Below are positions 27,898-35,663 of a stretch of 64,000 nt of DNA, piece by piece. The position numbers and the translations under genes are program-made. Positions within the stretch are counted from its first letter, which is position 1. Each line of letters starts with the position of its first letter. Source of the DNA: Pseudomonadota bacterium (GTDB lineage: Bacteria; Desulfobacterota; Binatia; UBA9968); contig JAJPJQ010000037.1 in the NCBI GenBank assembly GCA_021324155.1, forward strand, positions 100,427 to 164,426, written 5' to 3'. The notes under the pieces are model-generated. The model made no database searches, had not been told where the DNA came from, and saw nothing but the letters and a program-made list of their open reading frames with translations.

Positions 27898-28068
27898 CTA
27901 AAACGCTCCCGAAAGCAAAAATGCGGCCAGCACCAAAATCGCCGCGGCGGCGAGCGCCCACGCGTGAATTCTAAATGCGTCGCGCCGCACCTGCGCCGCG
28001 GCTGCGTCGTCGGAAATCTTCTCTTCGCCCCGGTCCAGGTTGCACGCGCCGCGTGCAGCGAGGCGCAC
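27898..28068 (-). CDS. Small single-TM protein (56 aa), not in ORF track
   Basis: GTG start directly after upstream stop: MRLAARGACNLDRGEEKISDDAAAAQVRRDAFRIHAWALAAAAILVLAAFLLSGAF*. Confidence 0.4.
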   Translation of the reverse strand: MRLAARGACNLDRGEEKISDDAAAAQVRRDAFRIHAWALAAAAILVLAAFLLSGAF

Positions 28069-28260
28069 TCAGTTCCTGCCGCGGTATTCGAGCAATCCCA
28101 ATGCCGCGAGCCAAAACGGGACGAAAAGCACGAGCAGCCAGGCGCCGCGCACGTGAAACCAAAAAAAGATCGCCGCCAGCGTGATTCCGATGACAAGCAG
28201 CGTCGCGCCGAAAACCAATCGCTTGCGCGTTTCGATCGCGCCGAGATTTCCTATCGTCAT
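28069..28260 (-). CDS. Small two-TM protein
   Basis: MTIGNLGAIETRKRLVFGATLLVIGITLAAIFFWFHVRGAWLLVLFVPFWLAALGLLEYRGRN*; ATGA overlap with upstream CDS. Confidence 0.55.
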   Translation of the reverse strand: MTIGNLGAIETRKRLVFGATLLVIGITLAAIFFWFHVRGAWLLVLFVPFWLAALGLLEYRGRN

Positions 28261-28676
28261 CGCGCCCCCTGTTTGGGAATCGATTTGAGCCAGCGGTCGT
28301 CGCCGGGATCGAGCAGGTGCGACACGGCGAGCCAGAGGCTCCGCGAGTGGCGGAAAAAAAGCAGCGGGAAGGCGACAACGAACACGCCCCAGAAAATAAA
28401 TTGATGCGTGAGCGTCGCGCCGTAGCGGTCGAGAAGAAAATATCCCGGCATCGCGATCAGCACCGTCACGGCGTAATTGACGTAGATCGCGCCGACGAAA
28501 AAGCCCTGCTCGCGCTCGAAGCGCAGCCGGCAGAACGAGCACTCCGTATTCATGTGAAAAAACCCGTCGAACATCTCGCCCACGCCGCAGCGCGGGCAGC
28601 GAAGTCTCAGCGCCGCGCCGAGCGTCGGTAAAGGCCGGGGCCGCGGCGGCTTATGCGGGCGGCTGGTCTTGGCCAT
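28257..28676 (-). CDS. DUF983 family protein
   Basis: LRLRCPRCGVGEMFDGFFHMNTECSFCRLRFEREQGFFVGAIYVNY. Confidence 0.85.
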   Translation of the reverse strand: MAKTSRPHKPPRPRPLPTLGAALRLRCPRCGVGEMFDGFFHMNTECSFCRLRFEREQGFFVGAIYVNYAVTVLIAMPGYFLLDRYGATLTHQFIFWGVFVVAFPLLFFRHSRSLWLAVSHLLDPGDDRWLKSIPKQGAR

Positions 28677-28685
28677 GGCGGTTCT

Positions 28686-29666
28686 CTAGAGCTGGTCGAC
28701 GGTATATCCCTGCGCCTTGAGCCCCTCGATGAGCCCTTCCCTGCCGGCCAAATGGCCGGCGCCGACGATCACGAAATAGGTTTCATCGCCTTTGAGATAG
28801 CCGTTGATTTTCGGCAGCCAGCTGCGGTTGCGCTCGACGATGACGCGCTGGTAGACCTCGGGGTACTCGCGCATGCCCTGGAGCAGCGTGGAATCGAGCG
28901 TCTTCAGATCGCCCGCGGACCAGGCCTTGACGATCGTGTTGACGCCCGCGCGCATCGTATCGGAGGTGCGCACGGTCTGGAGCAGCATGAGGTCCTGGAC
29001 GAAGTCCGGCATCTTATTCAGCACCTCGAGCTGGGTCTCGAAGGTTTCGAGCGCGACAGTTTTCTTATTCGTCTCTTTGGCCTTCCGAAAGAAGTACTGA
29101 TCGACGCCGTAGCCAGGATCGAAGCCCATCGACTGCATCGAGCGGGCGATGATCATGTTGGAGACAAACCAGGGCTTGAAGGCCTTGAAGACGCCGATGT
29201 CGAGCCCGAGCTGATTGAGCTTATCGGCGGTCAGTTGATAGGTATTCTCCGAGACGTGCTGTTGCAGCGTCGTCTTGTCGGGATAGGCGGCCTTGGCGAC
29301 GAGCAGATGCTGCGCCTCGTCGCCCTTGGTGCTGTCGAGGTCCATCTCGAAGACGACCGTTTTGGCGTCTTTGAACGCGGATTCGATCGCCGGATCGAGA
29401 GGATAGCTCTGCGCCTTGAGGTAATGAATCGAGCCCAGCAGATAGACGACGTTCGTCGCCGACTGAATTTTCCAGATCGGCCGCTTGCCCGCCTCGGGGG
29501 CGGCGGTCGCCGCGTAAAGAGACGCGGCCAAGTAAACGAAGGCAAAGGCGGCGAGGCGACGGGTTTTCCGCAAGCAGCGTTTCTCCGATCTATACAAGAT
29601 CAATTCCTTATAGCATCCGCGGCATGCGTTATACAGCGCCGCCCGTTGGCAGAGCGCCGCGAACAT
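28686..29666 (-). CDS. TraB/GumN family protein
   Basis: KRPIWKIQSATNVVYLLGSIHYLKAQSYPLDPAIESAFKDAKTVVFEMDL ... VIVGAGHLAGREGLIEGLKAQGYTV. Confidence 0.9.
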   Translation of the reverse strand: MFAALCQRAALYNACRGCYKELILYRSEKRCLRKTRRLAAFAFVYLAASLYAATAAPEAGKRPIWKIQSATNVVYLLGSIHYLKAQSYPLDPAIESAFKDAKTVVFEMDLDSTKGDEAQHLLVAKAAYPDKTTLQQHVSENTYQLTADKLNQLGLDIGVFKAFKPWFVSNMIIARSMQSMGFDPGYGVDQYFFRKAKETNKKTVALETFETQLEVLNKMPDFVQDLMLLQTVRTSDTMRAGVNTIVKAWSAGDLKTLDSTLLQGMREYPEVYQRVIVERNRSWLPKINGYLKGDETYFVIVGAGHLAGREGLIEGLKAQGYTVDQL

Positions 29667-29680
29667 TGTATGGCTTAAGC

Positions 29681-30385
29681 GTGAAGCTCGACGGCAAAAT
29701 CGCGCTGATTACCGGCGGCGGTCGCGGCATCGGCAAAGCCGTGGCGCTGGCCTATGCGCGCGCGAGCGCCAAGCTCGCGATCTGCGCGCGCACCGCGGGC
29801 GAGATCGAAGCGGCGGCGAAAGAGATCCGCGCGCTCGGCGCGGAATGCCTCGCGCTTCCCTGCGACGTGGCGCAGGAGGACCAGGTCAAAAAGCTCGTGG
29901 ACGAAGTCGTGAAAAAGTTCGGCCGGATCGACGTGCTGATCAACAACGCCGGCGTGATGACCCGGCCCACGCCGGTCACGGAATACGACGCCAGCAAATG
30001 GGACTATACGATGGCGGTCAACCTGCGCGGGCCGTTTCTCATGGCGAAGGCGGTGCTGCCGGTGATGTTTAAAAACGGCGGCGGCTCGATCGTCAACGTC
30101 TCGTCGTCGATCGGCCGCGGCGCCTATGCCAACTTCGCGGCGTACGGCGCGTCGAAATGGGGCCTGGAAGGATTCACCCAAATCCTCGCTGCCGAGGTCG
30201 GCGGCCGCAAGGTCCGCGTCAACTCGGTCGAGCCCGGCTACGTCGCCACCAAGCTCACCGGCTTTCACGGCAGCGCGCCCGAATCGGTGACCGAAGTGTT
30301 CGTGTTCCTCGGCAGCGACGAGGGCAGCCACGTGAGCGGCCACATGCTGAGCTCTTCGAGCTGGCGCTCGGAGCTCAAGAAATAG
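29681..30385 (+). CDS. SDR family oxidoreductase
   Basis: LDGKIALITGGGRGIGKAVALAYARASAKLAICART...LINNAGVMTRP...YGASKWG. Confidence 0.9.
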   Translation: MKLDGKIALITGGGRGIGKAVALAYARASAKLAICARTAGEIEAAAKEIRALGAECLALPCDVAQEDQVKKLVDEVVKKFGRIDVLINNAGVMTRPTPVTEYDASKWDYTMAVNLRGPFLMAKAVLPVMFKNGGGSIVNVSSSIGRGAYANFAAYGASKWGLEGFTQILAAEVGGRKVRVNSVEPGYVATKLTGFHGSAPESVTEVFVFLGSDEGSHVSGHMLSSSSWRSELKK

Positions 30386-30634
30386 CTATTTCTTTTTCAG
30401 GATGTCGAGCGCCGCGTTGGCGTTCTTCACGCCGTTGGCGTGATCGCCCGCGTCAAGGTTTTTCTGCGCCTCGTCGAGCAGGCCGCGCGCCTTATCGTGA
30501 TCCGCCTTCGAGACCTTCGTGGTGCTCAGCAGCTCGCGGCCTTCTTTAATGAGCGGCGCGCAACGCGCGAAAACCGCGCCGTAAGAGCCCGCGAGCAGCG
30601 CCGCCGCCGCGATCGCGATGAAAAATTTCTTCAT
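30386..30634 (-). CDS. Small secreted helical protein
   Basis: MKKFFIAIAAAALLAGSYGAVFARCAPLIKEGRELLSTTKVSKADHDKARGLLDEAQKNLDAGDHANGVKNANAALDILKKK. Confidence 0.6.
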   Translation of the reverse strand: MKKFFIAIAAAALLAGSYGAVFARCAPLIKEGRELLSTTKVSKADHDKARGLLDEAQKNLDAGDHANGVKNANAALDILKKK

Positions 30635-30644
30635 TACTTCTCCT

Positions 30645-31508
30645 TTACCCTTTCAGGTTCGTCTTAAAAAAATCGACGGTCTTCGCCCAGGCTTCTTTCG
30701 CGGCCTCGGGGTTATAACGATCGGCATTGGTGTCGTTGTTGAACGCGTGCTTCGCGCCGGGATAGATCTTATAGGTAAACTGCTTGTGGTATTCTTTCAT
30801 CTTTTCGGCAGTCGCGGGCGCGTTGTCGCTGATCGGTTTGTCCTCGCCGCCGTAGTGCGCCATGACCGGCGCCTCGATCTTCTCGATCAGCTCGGGCGGA
30901 TTGGGTGTGCGGCCGTAATAGACGACGACCGCCTTCAAGCCCTTGACCTGAGTGGCCGCGTTGAACGCCTGCTGGCCGCCCCAGCAGAAGCCGGTAAGGC
31001 CGACGTTGCCGACTTCCGGCAGCGTTTTTAGATACGCGACCGCTGCGCCGACGTCCTCCGCGACATTGGCTTCCGGCGCCAGCTCACGGATGTTAGAGAG
31101 TCCCCCACCCTTTGGGTTTAGTTTTTCGGTGCCGCCTTTGCGCGAGAGAAAATCCGGCGCGAGCGCCACGAAACCTTCCTTGGCGAAGCGGCGCGCGACG
31201 TCGCGGATGTGGTCGGTCAGACCGCCGTTCTCGTGGATCACGATCACCGCGGGATGCTTGCCGCCGGCCTTCGGCTCGGTCAGATAACCGGAGATCGTTC
31301 CGCCGGGACCCTTAAACTCCACGTCCTTGGAGGTCAAGCCGGGGTCTTTGGGATCGACCTGCGCGGCGTAGGTCGATCCGAGCGTATCGATCAGCGTCGT
31401 CGCGGCGACCAGGCTGCCGGTCAGGACGACGGCCTTTTGAATGAACTCGCGCCGGCTGAGCTTGCCGCCGCGGTACTCTTCGACCAGTTGTTTGATTTCT
31501 TCCGGCAT
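30645..31508 (-). CDS. Dienelactone hydrolase family protein, Tat-like signal
   Basis: LSRREFIQKAVVLTGSLVAATTL; GFCWGGQQAFNAA; catalytic Cys variant of the alpha/beta hydrolase nucleophile elbow. Confidence 0.9.
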   Translation of the reverse strand: MPEEIKQLVEEYRGGKLSRREFIQKAVVLTGSLVAATTLIDTLGSTYAAQVDPKDPGLTSKDVEFKGPGGTISGYLTEPKAGGKHPAVIVIHENGGLTDHIRDVARRFAKEGFVALAPDFLSRKGGTEKLNPKGGGLSNIRELAPEANVAEDVGAAVAYLKTLPEVGNVGLTGFCWGGQQAFNAATQVKGLKAVVVYYGRTPNPPELIEKIEAPVMAHYGGEDKPISDNAPATAEKMKEYHKQFTYKIYPGAKHAFNNDTNADRYNPEAAKEAWAKTVDFFKTNLKG

Positions 31509-31519
31509 ATTGCCCTCCG

Positions 31520-32149
31520 TTATTTGATCATGTCGATGCGCGTAAGCGTCGTCTGCTGCCCAACGCCTGGCGAGTTAGTCATGTGGTACGCGGTATACTG
31601 CTCGAAGTAGAGATTTTCCGCCGACATGCCGTCGACCGGAATGACGACCTTGATGCCGCGGAACGCCGCCTGGCTGCCGGTGTTGAGCACGGCGCCCTGC
31701 GCGGCGGTGCCCGTGACGATCACGGTCTTGACGCCTTTTTCTTTCAGGATTTTTTCCAGGTCGGTGCCGAAAAATTTATCGGCCGACCCTTTGACGATCG
31801 GCTCGCCGTCCTGCGGCGCGACCTCCTTTAGAATATCGGCGGGCGTCGAGGCGCTCGTGACGCTGTGGATCACCGTGACCTTTTTCGCCCGCGCCTGCTT
31901 GAGCAATCCTTCGACCCTCGGGATCGTCAGCAGGCAGCGCGGCCGACGCTCGTTGTTGCAGGTCTGCTTGACAAAATCGAGGGACAGAACCGCGACGCTC
32001 GAGTCGAGCGTCACCGGCTTGAGCTCCGGCGGCTTCGGCGCCTGCACGTTGCCCCATTCTTCGATGACGTCTTTGTATTGCGCGTGGAGCGGCGCCGCCG
32101 ACAGCATCGCCAAACATAAGACGGCGCCGGCGAGATAGGCTTTGTTCAT
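31520..32149 (-). CDS. Isochorismatase family cysteine hydrolase, secreted
   Basis: Signal peptide; VTVIHSVTSASTPADILKEVAPQDGEPIVKGSADKFFGTDLEKILKEKGVKTVIVTGTAAQGAVLNTGSQAAFRG. Confidence 0.85.
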   Translation of the reverse strand: MNKAYLAGAVLCLAMLSAAPLHAQYKDVIEEWGNVQAPKPPELKPVTLDSSVAVLSLDFVKQTCNNERRPRCLLTIPRVEGLLKQARAKKVTVIHSVTSASTPADILKEVAPQDGEPIVKGSADKFFGTDLEKILKEKGVKTVIVTGTAAQGAVLNTGSQAAFRGIKVVIPVDGMSAENLYFEQYTAYHMTNSPGVGQQTTLTRIDMIK

Positions 32150-32181
32150 CTTCTCCCCTCCCTCTCCTCTCCTTTTCCTGC

Positions 32182-32415
32182 TTATAGCCCCAAAATTTGC
32201 GACAGCTTATCCGGGTCGAAGCCGACGAGCGCCTCACCGTCGATCAGCGTCACCGGCGTACTCTGATATCCCAATGCCAACAGCTCTTTCAATGCCTCCG
32301 GGTCCTCGCGCACGTTTTTGTCCGTAAAAGCCACGCCCTTTTGAGAAAGAAACTCTTTCTCTCGATGACACGGCCCTCAGCCCGGCTGCGTAAAAACCAC
32401 GACTGTTTTCGCCAT
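32182..32415 (-). CDS. Glutaredoxin-family protein with in-frame TGA at the first active-site Cys (predicted selenoprotein)
   Basis: Manual translation: MAKTVVVFTQPG(TGA)GPCHREKEFLSQKGVAFTDKNVREDPEALKELLALGYQSTPVTLIDGEALVGFDPDKLSQILGL*; TGA at 32377-32379; not in ORF track in this frame. Confidence 0.8.
32343..32361 (-). promoter_or_regulatory. Putative bacterial SECIS hairpin
   Basis: Minus-strand RNA GAGAAAGA-GUU-UCUUUCUC, perfect 8-bp stem with GU-containing loop, 15 nt after the UGA. Confidence 0.6.
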
Positions 32416-32562
32416 TGTGCTTTCTCCTTATTGAATGCGCCCGTCCGGCGCGCCTGCAAAGACTAACCAGCCGCGACCCCCGAGTCAATCCCCATGTCCG
32501 GGCGCCGGCCGTCGGGCCGGTGGCCGAACTTTACCAGCTGAAATCGATCTGCTAGCTTCGAC

Positions 32563-34110
32563 GTGCGAATGAAAAAATTACGCACGACCCATTCCACGGC
32601 GGTGGTCGCCGCCGGCATCTTTCTTACATTCGTCTTCAGCCTGTTAAGCGCCGCGAACGATATACCGCCGACGCCGAGCGTCCCGGTTGTCGCGGAGCTT
32701 ACGCGCCACGTGCAGACGCTGGCCGCCGACGACATGGTGGGCCGCGGCGTCGACACGCCCGGGATCGACATGGCGCGCGACTACATCGCCGCCCAATTCA
32801 AAAAATACGGGCTCGCGCCGGGCGGGACAGACGGCTACTTCCAGCGCCTGGAAGTAACGACCGGAGTCGAACCCGCCGGCCGGAACGAGGCGCACCTCGG
32901 CGCGGCCGATCTTGTGCTTTCGCGCGATTGGACTCCGCTCGGCTTTTCGGCCTCGGCCGCAGCCGAAGGAGAGGTCGTCTTCGCCGGCTACGGCATCACG
33001 GCGGGAAACCACGCCTATGACGATTATGCCGGCATCGATGCGAAGGGAAAACTCGTCCTCGTGCTCCGCTACGAGCCGCCGCCCAAGGATGAGAAGAGCC
33101 CGTTCGGAAAATATCCCCGCTCCTCGCGCTACGCGGCGCTAAACGCGAAGGCGGCGAACGCGCGCGCCCACGGCGCGGCCGGCCTCATTTTGGTCGATCT
33201 AAGCTCGCCGCAGGACGAGCTCATCAGGCTCTCGCGCAGCATAGGACGCGGCCAAGGCGAGCTCGTCGCCGCGCAAATTCGACGCGAAACGGCCGAGACC
33301 ATCCTCGGCGCCGCCGGCGTTTCGTTGAGCGATCTCAAGGCGGCGATCGATCGCGAGGAGAAGCCGCACTCCACGACGATCGGCGGCCTCAGGGCGCGGC
33401 TCGCGGTCAACCTAACGAAGACCGTGCGGCCGACGGATAATGTCGTCGCGATTATCCGCGGTTCCGACCCGAAGCTGAAAGATGAAAACATCGTCATCGG
33501 CGCGCATTACGATCACCTCGGTCTCGGCCACTACGGAACGATGGACCCCAACGCCGAGGGGCAGATCCATAACGGCGCCGACGACAACGCCTCCGGCGTC
33601 GCCGTCATGCTGAGCGTGGCGCGGCGCTTCGCCGCCGGCAAAGCGCCGCCGCGAACGCTCGTCTTCGTCGCCTTCACGGGCGAGGAGCTCGGGCTCTACG
33701 GCTCGCGCTATTTCGTGGAGCACCCGCCTTTTCCCCTAGCGGCGACCAAGGCGATGATCAACCTCGACATGGTCGGGCGAATGGAAGACAACAAGCTGAT
33801 GGTCAACACGGCCGATACGGCGAAGGAATTCCGCACGATGATCGGCCGCGCCGCGGGCGGTCTCGACATTGGCATGAAAGCCACCGGCGGCGGCAGCGAC
33901 CACGTATCGTTCTACAACAAAGGCGTTCCGGCGGTACATTTTTACACCGGCATGCACAGCGACTATCATCGCCCTACGGACGACTGGGAGAAATTGAACA
34001 TCCCGGGCATGAGTAAAGTCAGCGATGTCGTATTCACGCTTGCCGCCGAGCTCGCCGCTAGCCATGAGCCACTCGCATTCGTCAAACCGGCATCGCGGCG
34101 CGGCGGTTAA
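32563..34110 (+). CDS. M28 family metallopeptidase
   Basis: VIGAHYDHLGLGHYG...NGADDNASGVAVML...FVAFTGEELGLYGSRYFVEHPP. Confidence 0.9.
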   Translation: MRMKKLRTTHSTAVVAAGIFLTFVFSLLSAANDIPPTPSVPVVAELTRHVQTLAADDMVGRGVDTPGIDMARDYIAAQFKKYGLAPGGTDGYFQRLEVTTGVEPAGRNEAHLGAADLVLSRDWTPLGFSASAAAEGEVVFAGYGITAGNHAYDDYAGIDAKGKLVLVLRYEPPPKDEKSPFGKYPRSSRYAALNAKAANARAHGAAGLILVDLSSPQDELIRLSRSIGRGQGELVAAQIRRETAETILGAAGVSLSDLKAAIDREEKPHSTTIGGLRARLAVNLTKTVRPTDNVVAIIRGSDPKLKDENIVIGAHYDHLGLGHYGTMDPNAEGQIHNGADDNASGVAVMLSVARRFAAGKAPPRTLVFVAFTGEELGLYGSRYFVEHPPFPLAATKAMINLDMVGRMEDNKLMVNTADTAKEFRTMIGRAAGGLDIGMKATGGGSDHVSFYNKGVPAVHFYTGMHSDYHRPTDDWEKLNIPGMSKVSDVVFTLAAELAASHEPLAFVKPASRRGG

Positions 34111-34212
34111 CCCCGCGAAAAAGCCTCCAAATCGCGTTTTTTATATGGCAGGTGGGGCGCACCTGTGATATGTCTGAAGCAGATTATCTCCGCCTAAGGA
34201 GGCTCTCGGCCC

Positions 34213-34821
34213 ATGATCAAGCTTTACCACTCTCCCGCATCGACCAACTCGCGTAAGGTGAGGATCGCGCTCATCGAAAAAGGCCTTGAGTTCGAGCGCG
34301 TCCCCATCGATCTTGGAAAAAAAGAGCAGAAGACTCCGGAATATTTGAAAATCCACCCTTTCGGCCAGGTGCCCGCGCTCGACGACGAGGGATTCGTCGT
34401 CTACGATTCCACGGTCATCAACGAATATCTCGAGGACGAATATCCGTACCCGCCGCTCATGCCGAAAGACTCCGACGGCCGCGCGCGCGCCCGGCTGATG
34501 GAGGATTTTCGCGACAATCATTTCAACATCGCGTTCATTCGGATCTTCCGCGAGATGCGCGGCAAACCCGAGAACGAGCGCGATCCGAAAGCCATCGATG
34601 CGGCGAAGGCGGAGATCGCCAACTACTTCGAGCGGCTCGATAGAGAGCTTCAGGGAAAAGAGTACTTGGCCGGCGAGTTCAGTCTGGCGGACATCGCATT
34701 CATGGCCAACCTGGACCTGATCGAAAAATTCGACATTCAAATCGATCCCAAGAATAAAAACGTCCTCGCGTGGATCGCGCGCCTGAAAGCGCGGCCGAGT
34801 TTCGCCGCGTCGGCGCAATAA
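34213..34821 (+). CDS. Glutathione S-transferase family protein
   Basis: MIKLYHSPASTNSRKVRIALIEKGLEFERVPIDLGKKEQKTPEYLKIHPFGQVPALDDEGFVVYDSTVINEYLEDEYP. Confidence 0.92.
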   Translation: MIKLYHSPASTNSRKVRIALIEKGLEFERVPIDLGKKEQKTPEYLKIHPFGQVPALDDEGFVVYDSTVINEYLEDEYPYPPLMPKDSDGRARARLMEDFRDNHFNIAFIRIFREMRGKPENERDPKAIDAAKAEIANYFERLDRELQGKEYLAGEFSLADIAFMANLDLIEKFDIQIDPKNKNVLAWIARLKARPSFAASAQ

Positions 34822-34885
34822 TGGGGAATTTGGGATTGGGAATGGGAATCGGCAGAAATCCCGAACGCCTAATTCCAAATCCCTA

Positions 34886-35587
34886 ATGCCCGTTTTTCTC
34901 GCCTGGCTCGTTCACGTCTACACGGCTACGGGGGTCTTGCTCGGATTTTTTTCTGTGCTGCTGGTCGAACGCGGCGAATACCGCTCCGCGTTGTGGCTGA
35001 ACGCGCTGGCCGTCTGCGTCGACGCGACCGACGGCACGCTCGCGCGCGCGGTACGGGTCAAAGAACGCATCCCGTGGTTCGACGGCGCGCGTCTTGAAGA
35101 TCTCATCGACTACCTCAACTACGTCCTCGTCCCGAGCCTGATCTTGTATCACGCGGAGCTTCTGCCGGCGGGCGGCGCCCACTGGATCGCCGCCGCGCCG
35201 ATGCTGGCAAGCGCCTACGGCTTTTGCCAGAAAGAGGCGAAAACCTCCGACAACTACTTCCTCGGCTTTCCATCGTACTGGAACATCGTCGTCCTCTATC
35301 TCCTGGTGCTTCGGACCGCCGCTTGGTTCAATGCCGCTGTCGTTCTGGCGCTCGCGGTTATGGTGTTCGTACCGATCAAATACATCTACCCGAGCCGCAC
35401 CGCCGTGTTTCAGCGCGTTACCATCGTCCTAAACGTCATCTGGGGCGTACTCGTCTTTCTGATGCTTTACTACCTGCCGGATCCTCCGCGAGCGATCGTG
35501 TATGCATCGCTGTTCTTCCCGCTGTACTACGCGCTCCTGTCGTTCTTCCTTTCCGCGCGGACACAGCCGCATCGAGGGAAAGTTTGA
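34886..35587 (+). CDS. CDP-alcohol phosphatidyltransferase, phosphatidylcholine synthase-like
   Basis: VCVDATDGTLARAVRVKERIPWFDGARLEDLIDYLNYVLVPSLILY; variant CDP-alcohol motif D..DG..AR....D..D. Confidence 0.8.
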   Translation: MPVFLAWLVHVYTATGVLLGFFSVLLVERGEYRSALWLNALAVCVDATDGTLARAVRVKERIPWFDGARLEDLIDYLNYVLVPSLILYHAELLPAGGAHWIAAAPMLASAYGFCQKEAKTSDNYFLGFPSYWNIVVLYLLVLRTAAWFNAAVVLALAVMVFVPIKYIYPSRTAVFQRVTIVLNVIWGVLVFLMLYYLPDPPRAIVYASLFFPLYYALLSFFLSARTQPHRGKV

Positions 35588-35663
35588 CGATTCGGAGGCA
35601 GATCGGGTATTATGGGGCCCGGCCAAACCGCGGCCATCAACCAGGCATGCCGAGGACAATCGG

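Noticed and set aside
32234-32488. 84-aa track ORF in the glutaredoxin region
   Set aside because: Out-of-frame Arg/Gly-rich shadow of the TGA-interrupted glutaredoxin.
34150-34170. Small hairpin caggtggggcgcacctg before the GST gene
   Set aside because: Six-bp stem only, single copy noticed; insufficient to call a regulatory element.
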